A stretch of 64,000 nt of DNA from Pyrinomonadaceae bacterium (lineage in GTDB: Bacteria > Acidobacteriota > Blastocatellia > Pyrinomonadales > Pyrinomonadaceae): the NCBI GenBank assembly GCA_019694355.1, contig JAIBCB010000006.1, positions 168,917-232,916 on the forward strand, given 5' to 3'. The notes beneath the pieces were generated by a model, which was not told where the DNA came from, made no database searches, and was given only the letters and a program-made list of their open reading frames with translations. Numbering within the stretch: the stretch's first letter is position 1; each line of letters starts with the position of its first letter. This document shows, piece after piece, positions 11,317 through 21,193 of this stretch. The position numbers and the translations under genes were made by a program.

Positions 11317-11652
11317 CTATTCCGACCATGCGGCAAGTTCATTGCCTGCGGGGTCATGAAAATGAAATCTTTTGCCGCCCGGAAATGAAAATATCTCTTT
11401 CGTGATCGCCCCGCCTGCGGCCTTGACCTTCGAATACGCCGCTTCGATATCGGCCACGTGTATGACAGGAAGCGGGGCTTTCGACGGGCTTTCAGCGTTG
11501 ATGCCGCTGCCGACACCGCTGCTCTTCGTATCGGCGTAATCATCGCCCCACTGCTGAAACTCCCAGCCAAAGACCGTCTCGAAAAATGCCTTGGTCTTTA
11601 TGAGGTCAGCAATATTCTCTGCCGGCAGCTCGATGTAGTCTATTTGATCCAT
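11317..11652 (-). CDS. VOC (glyoxalase/bleomycin-resistance fold) family protein
   Basis: A 111-residue single VOC module pair: MDQIDYIELPAENI is the first beta-alpha strand, FFETVFGWEF the typical helix-turn, and PGGKRFHFHDPAGNELAAWSE the terminal metal-site strand ending with the usual Glu. The open frame extends upstream to 11754 through the tRNA-Leu, so the ATG at 11652 is the credible start. Substrate cannot be told; such small VOC proteins range from lyases to resistance proteins. It may be transcribed together with the tRNA upstream. Confidence 0.85.
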   Translation of the reverse strand: MDQIDYIELPAENIADLIKTKAFFETVFGWEFQQWGDDYADTKSSGVGSGINAESPSKAPLPVIHVADIEAAYSKVKAAGGAITKEIFSFPGGKRFHFHDPAGNELAAWSE

Positions 11653-11724
11653 ACTGACCTGATCCTGTCGTCGTGGAAAAAAGCAACGGCGCAAAATGCG
11701 CCGCAGATTGAATGAATGATCTGT

Positions 11725-11809
11725 TGGTGCCGAGGGCGAGACTCGAACTCGCACGTCTTTCGACGCTAGATCCTAAGTCTAGTGCGTCTGCCAATTTCGC
11801 CACCTCGGC
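11725..11809 (-). tRNA. tRNA-Leu (anticodon UAG)
   Basis: Class II tRNA with acceptor stem GCCGAGG/CCTCGGC, D-loop AATTGGCAGA, anticodon loop CTTAGGA (UAG, reads CUN codons), a short variable arm and the T-loop TTCGAGT. Discriminator A and an encoded CCA end at 11725. The 5' end is at 11809. Confidence 0.96.
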
Positions 11810-11880
11810 ACGCTTCGTGAGAAACAAAGGCGAACAGGAAGAATACCATTCGACCGAAGCAGCTGACAATACGCGCCCGA

Positions 11881-12141
11881 CTATTTGTTGATGTACTTTC
11901 GGTCGTATTCGTCCCAGGACATTTGAATGTCATTGGTACCGAGGCGCGACTGCGATTCGTAGCCAAGAGCCTTTGCTTCCATCTTCTTGAAAAGCCTCAC
12001 GCCGCCGTAGATAAGGCCGCCGATGACCGCGATCCAGAAAAGATACCAGATCAGCGTCGAGAGAAGGCCAAGCACCCACAGAGCCGCGATGCCCGCGAAG
12101 AAAATACCGATTATCGCCAGAATGACCTTGATGATGTTCAT
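11881..12141 (-). CDS. Small membrane protein
   Basis: An 86-residue protein with two hydrophobic segments in its first 50 residues (IIKVILAIIGIFFAGIAALW and LIWYLFWIAVIGGLIYGG) and a polar C-terminal third containing WDEYDRKYINK. The start is well supported by an AGGAGGC ribosome-binding site about 10 bases upstream (complement of 12152-12158). No family recognised. It is divergent from murE. Confidence 0.7.
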   Translation of the reverse strand: MNIIKVILAIIGIFFAGIAALWVLGLLSTLIWYLFWIAVIGGLIYGGVRLFKKMEAKALGYESQSRLGTNDIQMSWDEYDRKYINK

Positions 12142-12219
12142 ACGCCGTGTGCCTCCTTTAGCCTGAAATAGATACGATGCATTTCTGAGGGATGTTCGTA
12201 TTATTTTGCCTCTCTATCG

Positions 12220-12225
12220 TATAAT
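12220..12225 (+). promoter_or_regulatory. Putative murE -10 element
   Basis: A perfect TATAAT lies at 12220-12225, inside the long version of the murE reading frame and 31 bases before the GTG at 12257. No convincing -35 was found at 17 bases. If used, this promoter excludes the TTG start at 12206. Confidence 0.35.
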
Positions 12226-12256
12226 CGCACGTATTTTAGGATACACCGACAAGCAA

Positions 12257-13753
12257 GTGACACAACCGACAATTACCATCAACCACCTCGCAAACGCACT
12301 TTCTGCAAAGATAACGGGCGATCCAACGCGGACGGCCACCGACGTAACTCACGATTCGCGACAAGTACGCGAAGGCACGCTGTTCGTAGCGATCAAAGGC
12401 TCGACGGTTGATGGCCACCGGTTCATCGATGATGTTTTGCGACGAGGAGCGGCCGGGATCATTTCTGAGCAGAGCTGTCCGGAAGATTTTGCGGGTACTT
12501 GGCTGCAGGTCGCAAACGCGAGAAAAGCTCTGGCGGTCGCCGCGTCCGCTGTAAATGGCGAACCGTCGCGTGACCTTTCGCTTGTCGGCATCACCGGAAC
12601 TAACGGAAAGACGACAACGACTTATCTCTGCTTTGCCCTTGCCGAGACGGCGGGCCAATTCCCAGCGATGCTCACGACGGTCGAATACCGCATCGGCGAG
12701 ATGAGTCAGGAGGCCGTGCGGACAACGCCGGAGGCGTCAGACACGAACAGATTCTTACGCCAGGCCGTCGAAGCCGGATCGAAGATGGCGGTAATGGAAG
12801 CCTCGTCGCAGGCGATAGACCTTCACCGTTGCGACGGCCTTCATTTTCAAGTCGCGGTATTCACGAACTTGACGCAGGATCACCTTGATTACCACGGCAC
12901 GATGGAGAGCTATTTCGAAGCAAAGAAGCAGCTCTTTGACGGCTCACTCGGCAGTTCACCAAGTGCATCGGTCGTCAATATCGACGATGAATGGGGACAG
13001 AAACTTGCGGCTGACCTTCGTGCTTCCGGGCAGCGTGTGGTCACTACCGCACAGAATTCGGACGCCGATATCACGGGAACGAATGTTGATGTCTCGCTAA
13101 TTCGCGGCACTTCGTTCGATCTGACCTCGCCGCTCGGCCAGATCAGAATCACGTCTCCGCTCGTCGGTAAACCGCACGTTTACAATATGTTATCGGCCGC
13201 AGGCGTAGCCATCGAACTTGGATACGATCTTGCTGCGATCAAGGCCGCATTTGAAAAGTGCGTCGGCGCACCGGGACGTTTTGAGCGAGTACCGCACGAC
13301 GGAGACTTCGCCGTTATTGTCGATTATGCTCACACCGACGACGCTCTTAGGAACACCTTACGAACTGCGAAAGACCTGACAACCGGCAGAATAATTACCG
13401 TTTTCGGCTGCGGCGGTGACAGAGACCGCTCGAAGAGGCGCCCGATGGGTGATGCCGCGGGCGAATTGAGCGATCTGGTCATCATCACGTCGGACAATCC
13501 GCGAAATGAAGATCCGCTTAAGATCATCGCGTCGATCGAAGAAGGCGTGAGGTCGCGAACCGAGGCCTACGAGGTCATAAGCGACCGGCGTGATGCGATC
13601 GGGAGAGCCATATCGTTAGCAGAAAGCGGTGATGTAGTGATAATTGCGGGGAAAGGCCACGAAAACTACCAGATAATCGGTGGCGACAAGTTTCATTTCG
13701 ACGATCGAGAGGTCGCCGCAGATGCGCTCGCCCGGCGCAATGAAGTTGTCTAG
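12257..13753 (+). CDS. murE: UDP-N-acetylmuramoyl-tripeptide synthetase MurE
   Basis: Adds the third residue of the peptidoglycan stem peptide. About 498 residues, with the ATP loop GITGTNGKTTTTY, the carbamylated-lysine region (EASSQAIDLHRC), FTNLTQDHLDYHGTM and the C-terminal ligand motif DNPRNEDP. The DNPR form is the signature of meso-diaminopimelate-adding enzymes. The frame opens at a TTG (12206), but a TATAAT lies inside that extension and the GTG at 12257 (MTQPTITINHLANAL) matches the family N-terminus better. Monocistronic here: no other mur gene is adjacent. Its stop shares the bases CTAG with the stop of the convergent PilZ gene. Confidence 0.95.
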   Translation: MTQPTITINHLANALSAKITGDPTRTATDVTHDSRQVREGTLFVAIKGSTVDGHRFIDDVLRRGAAGIISEQSCPEDFAGTWLQVANARKALAVAASAVNGEPSRDLSLVGITGTNGKTTTTYLCFALAETAGQFPAMLTTVEYRIGEMSQEAVRTTPEASDTNRFLRQAVEAGSKMAVMEASSQAIDLHRCDGLHFQVAVFTNLTQDHLDYHGTMESYFEAKKQLFDGSLGSSPSASVVNIDDEWGQKLAADLRASGQRVVTTAQNSDADITGTNVDVSLIRGTSFDLTSPLGQIRITSPLVGKPHVYNMLSAAGVAIELGYDLAAIKAAFEKCVGAPGRFERVPHDGDFAVIVDYAHTDDALRNTLRTAKDLTTGRIITVFGCGGDRDRSKRRPMGDAAGELSDLVIITSDNPRNEDPLKIIASIEEGVRSRTEAYEVISDRRDAIGRAISLAESGDVVIIAGKGHENYQIIGGDKFHFDDREVAADALARRNEVV

Positions 13754-14085
13754 CCTTGCCTTGACTCGCGGACGATATTTACCAGAACTTCGCGTTGTTC
13801 AAATGACAAGGAATCAAATCTAACGCCGAAGCCGATCTCCACGACGTGGTTGACGATGACGCCGGTAAAAAGCACCTTCATCCCGTCGGCAAGCGGCAAG
13901 TAGATCTTGACCGGCGTTCCGTCTTCGACGTTGCCTGAACTCAAAACAAAACAGCCTTCAAAGCTGACATCGCTGATCGCTCCGGTCTCACGTTCGCCGG
14001 ACGTTTCGAATTCCGCGGGTATATCGATCGGATAACGAGTCGTGCTTCTGCGGTCATCACCGCTGCGTCTTTCTTGTGTGGACAT
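13750..14085 (-). CDS. PilZ domain protein
   Basis: A 111-residue single-domain protein. The c-di-GMP signature is intact: R-X3-R at residues 13-17 (RSTTR) and the D-X-S-X2-G box (DVSFEG), so it probably binds c-di-GMP; the effector role is unknown. It starts 4 bases after the stop of the APC permease gene, so both are likely in one transcript. Its stop overlaps that of convergent murE. Confidence 0.88.
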   Translation of the reverse strand: MSTQERRSGDDRRSTTRYPIDIPAEFETSGERETGAISDVSFEGCFVLSSGNVEDGTPVKIYLPLADGMKVLFTGVIVNHVVEIGFGVRFDSLSFEQREVLVNIVRESRQG

Positions 14086-14089
14086 CTTA

Positions 14090-15565
14090 CTATTCTTGCT
14101 CCTCGGCCACCTCGGCGGTTGGCCGCATTTTCGTCAAATAATAATACACTGGAAGGCCCAAAATTATCAGCCCAAGCCCCACAAAAGATCGTGTCGGTGA
14201 ATTCACCATCGTGTTCACGAGCAGCCACCCTGCGACCAAAAGGAAAATGACGGGAACCACCGGATATCCCCACGCCTTGTAAGGCCGTGCAAGATCAGGG
14301 AATTTCCTGCGATAAACGAAGATCGATGATGTTACCGCCGCATAGAAGATCCAGGAAGCGAAAATAACGTAATCCGTCAGCGTATCGAATGAGCCTGTCA
14401 ATACGAGAGCAAAGCCGAGCAGCATTTGAAGGATGAGAGCCCTTATCGGGACTCCCGTAATGCTCAAACGCCCAAGAGATCGGAACATCAACCCGTCGTT
14501 TGCCATCGCATACGGCACGCGCGAGCCCGAAAGTATCGACGTATGCAGCGTTCCGAGCGACGAAAGCATAAGTCCCGTCGCAAACACAGCAACAGCCGTA
14601 CCTGTCGCAAATTCCTTTAGATTTCCACCGAAGAAGGTGCTCACAAGGGCCTTCCCGACCGATGAAGATTCTGAGATCGAGGCGATCGCGGTCGGGTCCA
14701 GCACATAAAAATATGCAAAATTTGTAACTGCGTACAGCAGGATGATGACGACCGTGCTGCCGATGATCGCGAGGGGAATGTTGCGGTTCGGATTCTCGAC
14801 CTCGCCCGCGACGAACGTTAGATTGTTCCAGCCGTCATAACCCCAAAGCGCTCCAAGCATCGCCGCCGCGAAGCCGCCAAAGAATGAGTAGCTCGGTGAG
14901 CCGTATCTGACCGCCGCATCAACTTTTTCGCAAACGCCGCCAGCTTCGACCATCGAGAAATGCGAAAAGTCACCGGTCGCCCACAGAAAAGCACCGCCGG
15001 CCACAAACACGATCAACGCGATCTTTATGCCGGTCAAAAACGTCGCGATCCGTCCGCTGATGACGACCGTGGCGCAATTCAATGTCGTGAAGATCAGGAT
15101 GACCATCAACGCAACCACTTGAGCCAGCGTTACGCCCATTTGGTAGCCAAAGATGTCCAGCGTAAAAAGCTCAGGTTTTAGTCCGCCGCCAAGAAAATCG
15201 TTCAGGCCGATAGCAAATGCTACGGCCGCTGCCGCTTGCGAACCCGGCTTTGCGACGAACATCTGCATCCATCCAAATAAAAAGCTCGAAAGGCGTCCGT
15301 ATGCATCGCGAAGGAAAACATATTCACCCCCAGCCGCCGGCTTCATCGCGGTCAACTCGGCATAGGTCAAAGCACCGGCAAGCGACAAAACGCCGGCTGC
15401 GATCCACGCGGCGAGAACCCAGCCCGGCGAGCCGACATTACAGGTCATCACGCGAGCCTTCAAAAACACGCCCGTGCCAATGACGTTGCCGATGATGATC
15501 GAGACCGCTGCGACGAGACCAAGTCCACGCACGAGCGTAATGCCGCTTTTTGAGCCAGATTCCAT
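14090..15565 (-). CDS. APC-family amino acid permease
   Basis: A 491-residue integral membrane protein with about 12 hydrophobic segments. The first helix has the substrate-binding turn IIGNVIGTGVFLKA and the following stretch GALTYAELTAMKPAAGGEYV is typical of the APC superfamily (LAT/serine-threonine exchanger branch). Probable sodium-independent amino acid transport in the cytoplasmic membrane; the specific amino acid cannot be read from sequence. Precedes the PilZ gene by 4 bases. Confidence 0.9.
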   Translation of the reverse strand: MESGSKSGITLVRGLGLVAAVSIIIGNVIGTGVFLKARVMTCNVGSPGWVLAAWIAAGVLSLAGALTYAELTAMKPAAGGEYVFLRDAYGRLSSFLFGWMQMFVAKPGSQAAAAVAFAIGLNDFLGGGLKPELFTLDIFGYQMGVTLAQVVALMVILIFTTLNCATVVISGRIATFLTGIKIALIVFVAGGAFLWATGDFSHFSMVEAGGVCEKVDAAVRYGSPSYSFFGGFAAAMLGALWGYDGWNNLTFVAGEVENPNRNIPLAIIGSTVVIILLYAVTNFAYFYVLDPTAIASISESSSVGKALVSTFFGGNLKEFATGTAVAVFATGLMLSSLGTLHTSILSGSRVPYAMANDGLMFRSLGRLSITGVPIRALILQMLLGFALVLTGSFDTLTDYVIFASWIFYAAVTSSIFVYRRKFPDLARPYKAWGYPVVPVIFLLVAGWLLVNTMVNSPTRSFVGLGLIILGLPVYYYLTKMRPTAEVAEEQE

Positions 15566-15689
15566 ATTCTTTCGATATTCCTGGGAGAAACCTTTCGGAT
15601 ATATTACGCGAATCGCGGCGGATTAAAAACGGAGGCCCAACACTTTTCCGCGTTGGAATCGTGAATGGACCGTTGTTAGAATTCTCTGC

Positions 15690-17003
15690 GTGCCGAAGCT
15701 CGATATTTCATCCGATGAACTCATGGCGAGGCTGCTTGGCCTGTCGCACGAATGGCAGGTCGCTATACTCGATAGCTGCGGCGTCGGCCATTTAGGCTCA
15801 AAGCTTCTGATCGCCGGCATCGATCCGGTCGAGACCTCTGAGCTCTCCCGTTCAGAAGTGAATGAGAGCCTGAACGCCTTGACACTTGCGGTCGAAGGCG
15901 AGCTTCCCTGCATCTTCACCCTTTCTTACGAATTCGGACTCCTGCTTAACGGAATTCGATCTCGCCATTTCAGTCGGACTGAACCGCACATTTTCCTTGC
16001 TCGATTCAAGAACCTGATCGTCCACAACTACGCGACGAAAACAACTCACGTGCTTGGACCCGATCCGCAGCAAGTCGTCGAGAGGCTGTTAGATACTTCC
16101 AACCTTGCCGCGTATGAAATAGGCCGTCACGCAACGCTTCTTTCGTCGTCATTCTCAAAGAGCGAATATTTGGCAGCTGTTAGTGAAATTCAGGAAGAGA
16201 TACGATCCGGCAACACATACCAAGCGAATATCGTCCAGAGGTTTGAGGCCGAGATCGGCGACCTTGACCCGCAGGCCATTTTCGTCCGATTAAGACGAGA
16301 TCATCCGGCGGCCTTCGCCGCTTTCATACAGCGAGCTAGATCCACGGTCGTCTCTGTTTCACCCGAACGTTTTTTTCGGATTGCTGGCGGCATTATCGAG
16401 GCTTCGCCCATCAAAGGAACGGCCCCGCGCGTCGGCGATGAAGCGATCGACAAAAAAACCCGCGAAACACTGCTTAACAGCCGAAAGGACAACGCCGAGA
16501 ATACGATGATCGTCGATCTCTTGCGGAACGATCTTGGCCGAGTATGCGATTTCGGCTCCATCGTCGTTACCAAACTCTGCGATCTGGAAGAACATCCGAC
16601 GCTCTTCCATCTCGTGTCGACGATCAGAGGACAGCTGAAGCAAAATGCCGGGTTCGCAGATGTCATCAGGGCGTTGTTTCCGTGCGGTTCGATCACAGGA
16701 GCTCCGAAAATAAGCACAATGAAGATCATTGACCGTGTTGAAAAGGCAGCTCGCGGCCTTTCAATGGGAGCGATCGGATACTCCATTCCAAACGCGTTTG
16801 AAACCGAAGGTTCTGGTCTCTCGAGCGGGATCGACACCAATGTCGCGATCCGAACGATGGTGATCCGCGACGGCATTGCAGCTTTCTCGACCGGCGGCGG
16901 CATCGTCAGCGACTCGGAACCGGACCTTGAATACGGCGAGATGCTCTTGAAGGCAAAAGCACTGTTCGCCGCCTTGGGGATCAATTCAACCGAATTTTTG
17001 TAA
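15690..17003 (+). CDS. pabB: Aminodeoxychorismate synthase component I
   Basis: Chorismate-using enzyme that makes 4-amino-4-deoxychorismate for folate. The 437-residue product carries the chorismate-binding domain with SPIKGTAPR, where the Lys in PIKGT separates PabB from TrpE (which has Ala there), then NAENTMIVDLLRNDLGR and PCGSITGAPKISTM. The GTG at 15690 is the first start; an in-frame ATG lies at 15723. No pabA or pabC lies in the window, so the glutamine amidotransferase subunit is elsewhere. Followed 88 bases later by the J-domain gene. Confidence 0.9.
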   Translation: MPKLDISSDELMARLLGLSHEWQVAILDSCGVGHLGSKLLIAGIDPVETSELSRSEVNESLNALTLAVEGELPCIFTLSYEFGLLLNGIRSRHFSRTEPHIFLARFKNLIVHNYATKTTHVLGPDPQQVVERLLDTSNLAAYEIGRHATLLSSSFSKSEYLAAVSEIQEEIRSGNTYQANIVQRFEAEIGDLDPQAIFVRLRRDHPAAFAAFIQRARSTVVSVSPERFFRIAGGIIEASPIKGTAPRVGDEAIDKKTRETLLNSRKDNAENTMIVDLLRNDLGRVCDFGSIVVTKLCDLEEHPTLFHLVSTIRGQLKQNAGFADVIRALFPCGSITGAPKISTMKIIDRVEKAARGLSMGAIGYSIPNAFETEGSGLSSGIDTNVAIRTMVIRDGIAAFSTGGGIVSDSEPDLEYGEMLLKAKALFAALGINSTEFL

Positions 17004-17090
17004 CCAATTTTCGTCGCCAACGTGCTACTATTTAGTCGGAGTTCGTCCCCAAGCCGTAAAGACGGATCCCTACTCTTCCAAAGTCAAAAG

Positions 17091-17930
17091 ATGGCGAATT
17101 ATTACGAGGTTCTGCGGGTCGCGCAGGATGCGACCGGCGCCGAAATAAAGTCGGCTTATCGTCGCTTGGCGCGCAAACTCCACCCGGACAAGAACAACGG
17201 TGCTGAGGATACCGCCCGCCGTTTCGCCGAGATCGCCGAGGCCTACGAAATTCTCGGCAACCCAAAACAACGTGCCGAATACGACAGGCGCATCCTCGAC
17301 GCTCAATTCCGCGGCAACGGACATTCAGTTTTCACTTCGACGAATAAGCACGCGAACCGTTGGCGGCAAATGGTTTACGAGCGTCGATATAACGACATAT
17401 TGAACCGTATGATCGCCGAGGAACGCCGCGAGGCGATGGCGTTTCAAAAGGTCGTCTATCCGCTTTCAGCTTTTCTTGTTTCCGCGGTCATCTCGACCGC
17501 CGCGAGGCCGAACATCTTCGTCAGCGCGGAAATATTGGGAAGGATCGCGATCATAACGCTTTTTACCGTCGGCGTGATCCATTTGATCGGCCGTATGCGG
17601 GACGGTTTTGTGCGTTATACGTCGTATGACGACAACATCCACGATTCGATCCTGGATGACCGTGACCGCAAGACTCCGATGCGTTCACGATATGCGGTCG
17701 CCGCAATGCTGCTGGCTTCGATCTTAGGAGCGTTCCTTATTGGTTGGATTCTGGGCATTTTTATTACCTTCCCTGCCGAACTCGTACCGGCGGCCTTCGG
17801 ACGCGGCCTCAACCCGGAATTCATTCTCTATCCGCCCATAATCACGCTTTTTGTTGATATGATGCACTCGCTTGTCACCCGCTTCGAACGACGCCCCGCC
17901 GACGTTGACAACTCCGGCATCTTTAGCTAA
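17091..17930 (+). CDS. Membrane-anchored J-domain protein
   Basis: A 279-residue protein whose first 70 residues form a J domain ([23 protein letters not shown] motif in LHPDKNNG), the part that stimulates DnaK ATPase. There is no Gly/Phe region, zinc finger or client domain of DnaJ. The rest contains about four hydrophobic segments, for example [16 protein letters not shown] and [18 protein letters not shown]. It may recruit DnaK to the inner membrane. The ATG at 17091 is preferred to the longer frame from 17022. Confidence 0.85.
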   Translation: MANYYEVLRVAQDATGAEIKSAYRRLARKLHPDKNNGAEDTARRFAEIAEAYEILGNPKQRAEYDRRILDAQFRGNGHSVFTSTNKHANRWRQMVYERRYNDILNRMIAEERREAMAFQKVVYPLSAFLVSAVISTAARPNIFVSAEILGRIAIITLFTVGVIHLIGRMRDGFVRYTSYDDNIHDSILDDRDRKTPMRSRYAVAAMLLASILGAFLIGWILGIFITFPAELVPAAFGRGLNPEFILYPPIITLFVDMMHSLVTRFERRPADVDNSGIFS

Positions 17931-17971
17931 AATTTGGAGTTTGTCTATAAAGACGATACTGAATTTAAGAA

Positions 17972-18235
17972 ATGGCGAATCATAAATCTGCAGAAAAGCG
18001 CGTCCGTCAGACGACGAAACGAAACGCGATCAACCGAAGCAATCGCAGCGAGCTCCGCACTTCGATCAAGAAACTTCGTGCGGCCGTTGCCGCGAGCGAC
18101 AAGAGCGGCGCGACCGAGCTTTTGACCCCGACGGTCTCTCTCATCGACAAAGCGGTCAATAAGGGCATCATCCACAAGAACACGGCGGCACGCTATAAAT
18201 CGCGTCTTACTAAGCACACGAACAGCCTTGCCTAG
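17972..18235 (+). CDS. rpsT: 30S ribosomal protein S20
   Basis: An 87-residue basic helical protein binding the 5' domain of 16S rRNA. The opening MANHKSAEKRVRQTTKRNAI and the segment AVNKGIIHKNTAARYKSRL are diagnostic. It lies alone, 41 bases after the J-domain gene, and is followed by an intrinsic terminator. Confidence 0.97.
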   Translation: MANHKSAEKRVRQTTKRNAINRSNRSELRTSIKKLRAAVAASDKSGATELLTPTVSLIDKAVNKGIIHKNTAARYKSRLTKHTNSLA

Positions 18236-18288
18236 TTTGCAGAACGCTGAAAGGCCTGAAGCCTTTGGCGATCTGGGTCTCTGAAGAT

Positions 18289-18331
18289 GGGCGACAGTTT
18301 CCTTTTGGAAGTTGTCGGCCATTTTCTTTTT
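18289..18331 (+). terminator. Rho-independent terminator after rpsT
   Basis: A 14-bp imperfect stem with several G-U pairs (18289-18302 with 18307-18320) closes on the tetraloop TTTT and is followed by the T-rich run ATTTTCTTTTT. It lies 54 bases past the rpsT stop and 44 before the recG start. Confidence 0.65.
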
Positions 18332-18374
18332 GCTACAATCAAATCTTCGCCCGAAAACGCGGCCCTTTTTTGTG

Positions 18375-20633
18375 ATGAAGATCACTCTCGATACACCCAT
18401 AATCGAACTTCATCGCCACCGGATCTCAAATCTATCGGCGGGGATGGCCCGCAAACTCGCGACCGCGATCGCTGCCAATTCTGGTAAGGCGAATGTTGCT
18501 GAAACGACTGTCGAAGACCTGCTGAACTATCTGCCAACGCGTTACGAGGATCGGTCGCACTTTCTATCGCTCGACAAGATCAAGGCCGGCGACGAGGCCG
18601 CGGCCGAACTCTTTGTTCGAAATACGGCCGGGATCCAGGTCGGCAAATTCCGCGACAGGAAGAAGCCGCCGCTCTACGTATTTGAGATCACGGCCGGCGA
18701 CCGCGAACGCCTTCACAAGCCCGTCATCATCAAATGGTTCGTCTCGGGTAAGGGAGCGAACGACATCGTCAATTGGTATTCGAAGAAGTTCCCCCGAGGC
18801 ACGCGTTTCGTCGCCTATGGACTTTGGGATGTCGATCAACGCGGCCAGCTTGGTATAAAGATCGGAAAACCCGAAGAGATCGAAATACTTCCCGCGATCG
18901 ACGACGGCCTTTTTTTGCCATCCAGCGTCGCCGAGGACGTACCCGAAGAAGAGATCCTCGATCCTGCTCTTATCAGCGTACATACGGGCCGCGTGCCTAT
19001 ATATCGAAGGCTCGGAAACTTCTCGACAAAAAAACTGCGCGAGATCGTTCGCTCTCTCTTAAATGAACTCGGCGACATCCCGGACGACCTGCCAAAGGAG
19101 TTGCTTGAACGTCGAGGTTTGCTCGGCCTCAGACAAGCCTTTGAGGAAATTCACTTTCCGCCGGAAAGTGCCGTAATGCCGGATTACGAAATGCACCGAA
19201 GCCCGGCGCACCGCCGTCTTATTTTCGACGAGTTCTTCTGGCTTGCATTCGCAATGCGTCTTCTAAAAGGCAAACGAGAGCACGAACCAAAAGGAGCGGT
19301 CATCGAGGTTTCCGACGAGGGAAAGAAACGCCTTGCCTCGCTTGTGCCGTTTGAACTTACCGCTGCACAAAAACGAGTTATCGGCGAGATCTTCAGCGAC
19401 CTAAAAGGCGACAAACCGATGAATCGCCTGATTCAAGGCGATGTCGGCAGCGGCAAGACGATCGTCGCATTCCTTGCGATGATGGCGGCGATGGAGAACG
19501 GCTATCAGGCTGCGTTGATGGCACCGACCGAGATCCTCGCCGAACAGCATTTTCGGAATGCGTTGAACCTTTTCAAAGATACTGGCTATCGCGTCGAACT
19601 TCTTACCGGCGGCCTGAAAGCGAGCGAGCGGAAACGCGTTCGTGAAGCGATCAAGTCGGGTGAAGCGAATCTCGTGATCGGCACGCACGCGGTCGTTCAG
19701 GAAGGCGTCGAATTCGATATGCTTGGCCTCGCCGTGATCGACGAGCAGCACCGTTTTGGAGTGCTTCAGCGAGCGAGACTGAAAGAGCTTGGGACAAATC
19801 CGGACGTTCTCGTGATGACCGCGACGCCGATACCGCGTTCGCTTGCGATGACGGTCTATGGCGACCTTGACGTGTCGGTGATCGACGAGCTTCCGCCTGG
19901 CCGAACGCCAATAAAAACGGTCGTTTGCGGCGAAGATCAGCGACAAGGCGTCTATCGCGGCATCGAACGAGAGATCGGGCTTGGCCGCCAGGCCTACGTC
20001 GTATATCCGCTTGTAAAAGAGTCCGAAAAACTCGATCTTAAAGCGGCGACCGCAATGCACGAAGACCTTTCGGTGCGTGTATTTCCGCACCTGAAGATCG
20101 GCCTTTTGCACGGGAAAATGAAGCCGGCAGAAAAGGACGAAGTGATGAGTGCTTTTGCGTCGGGCGAATTGGACGTGCTCGTTTCAACGACAGTTATCGA
20201 GGTTGGCATTGACGTCGCGAACGCATCCTTGATGGTGATCGAACACGCGGAGCGATTCGGACTATCGCAGCTTCATCAGTTGCGCGGACGAGTCGGACGC
20301 GGTGCCGAGCAGAGCTTTTGTGTCCTGCTCACGGGCGATAAGAAAACGACGGTCGCTCGTGAACGGTTGGGTATAATGGAGCGAAGCTCGGATGGCTTTG
20401 AGATCGCCGAGAAAGACCTCGAGATCCGCGGGCAGGGCGAACTGCTCGGCACTCGACAGTCAGGACTGCAGTCGTTCAGGGTCGCGAATATCGTTCGCGA
20501 CCTCGACATCCTTTCGATCGCGCGTGATGAAGTTGAGAGCTATCTGGGAGCAAAAGAAGCTTCTGCCGAGACAAAATTGCTCAAGAAGGCGGCCGAGCGA
20601 AGGAAGGTATTCGAACTTGGAAAGGTCGGCTGA
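18375..20633 (+). CDS. recG: ATP-dependent DNA helicase RecG
   Basis: Branch-migration helicase for stalled forks and recombination intermediates. About 752 residues: an N-terminal wedge/OB region (VEDLLNYLPTRYEDRS), then the SF2 motor with Walker A GDVGSGKT, the DEQHRFGV box, motif III MTATPIPRS and the C-terminal QLHQLRGRVGRG and TRAILED-type region GQGELLGTRQSG. All motifs are intact. The ATG at 18375 (MKITLDTPI) is chosen because the longer frame runs back into the rpsT terminator. First gene of recG-rsmD-EamA-aroC, with gaps of only 5-6 bases. Confidence 0.95.
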   Translation: MKITLDTPIIELHRHRISNLSAGMARKLATAIAANSGKANVAETTVEDLLNYLPTRYEDRSHFLSLDKIKAGDEAAAELFVRNTAGIQVGKFRDRKKPPLYVFEITAGDRERLHKPVIIKWFVSGKGANDIVNWYSKKFPRGTRFVAYGLWDVDQRGQLGIKIGKPEEIEILPAIDDGLFLPSSVAEDVPEEEILDPALISVHTGRVPIYRRLGNFSTKKLREIVRSLLNELGDIPDDLPKELLERRGLLGLRQAFEEIHFPPESAVMPDYEMHRSPAHRRLIFDEFFWLAFAMRLLKGKREHEPKGAVIEVSDEGKKRLASLVPFELTAAQKRVIGEIFSDLKGDKPMNRLIQGDVGSGKTIVAFLAMMAAMENGYQAALMAPTEILAEQHFRNALNLFKDTGYRVELLTGGLKASERKRVREAIKSGEANLVIGTHAVVQEGVEFDMLGLAVIDEQHRFGVLQRARLKELGTNPDVLVMTATPIPRSLAMTVYGDLDVSVIDELPPGRTPIKTVVCGEDQRQGVYRGIEREIGLGRQAYVVYPLVKESEKLDLKAATAMHEDLSVRVFPHLKIGLLHGKMKPAEKDEVMSAFASGELDVLVSTTVIEVGIDVANASLMVIEHAERFGLSQLHQLRGRVGRGAEQSFCVLLTGDKKTTVARERLGIMERSSDGFEIAEKDLEIRGQGELLGTRQSGLQSFRVANIVRDLDILSIARDEVESYLGAKEASAETKLLKKAAERRKVFELGKVG

Positions 20634-20638
20634 GACAG

Positions 20639-21187
20639 ATGCGAATTATTTCAGGACATTATGGCGGCCGACTGCTAAAAAGCCCGCCGGATCACAGGAC
20701 GCGGCCAACCTCAGGCCGGCTCCGCGAAACGCTTTTCAACATCCTTGCCCCGCGGATCGAAGGCACACGCTTCCTTGACCTTTGCTCCGGTTCCGGAGCG
20801 ATCGGCATCGAGGCTCTTTCTCGCGGCGCAGAATTCGTAACTTTCGTAGATCGTTCACGAAAAGCTTGTGCGCTGATCGAAGAGAATCTCGACAAACTCG
20901 GTGTGCCTGAAGACGAGACCGACGTCCAGAATTTCGAGGCCGAGACCTTTGTTGGGAGATCGCACGACATCGCGTGGGACATCGCGTTCTACGATCCGCC
21001 ATACAGCGCAGATTATTCGGTCGTGCTTCATGAGTTCGGCAGCAAAGACGGTCTCTTAGCGGAAGACGGTGTATTGATCGTCGAGCATCTCGCAAGGAAG
21101 ACGATGCCGGACATTGTCGGATCATTAAGACGCTGGCGGCTCCTCAAACAAGGCGAAACACACCTGAGTTTCTACGAGAAAGCCTGA
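20639..21187 (+). CDS. rsmD: 16S rRNA (guanine(966)-N(2))-methyltransferase RsmD
   Basis: SAM-dependent methyltransferase acting on the small ribosomal subunit. The 182 residues include MRIISGHYGGRLL at the start, the SAM loop FLDLCSGSGAIGIEALSRGA and the catalytic FYDPPYS (DPPY). Five bases after the recG stop, so translation is probably coupled. Confidence 0.93.
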   Translation: MRIISGHYGGRLLKSPPDHRTRPTSGRLRETLFNILAPRIEGTRFLDLCSGSGAIGIEALSRGAEFVTFVDRSRKACALIEENLDKLGVPEDETDVQNFEAETFVGRSHDIAWDIAFYDPPYSADYSVVLHEFGSKDGLLAEDGVLIVEHLARKTMPDIVGSLRRWRLLKQGETHLSFYEKA

Positions 21188-21193
21188 CGCCTT

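Noticed and set aside
12206..12256. Upstream extension of murE from TTG
   Set aside because: Contains a perfect TATAAT and does not match the family N-terminus; GTG at 12257 preferred.
19401..20111. 236-residue minus-strand frame
   Set aside because: Antisense to the helicase motifs of recG.
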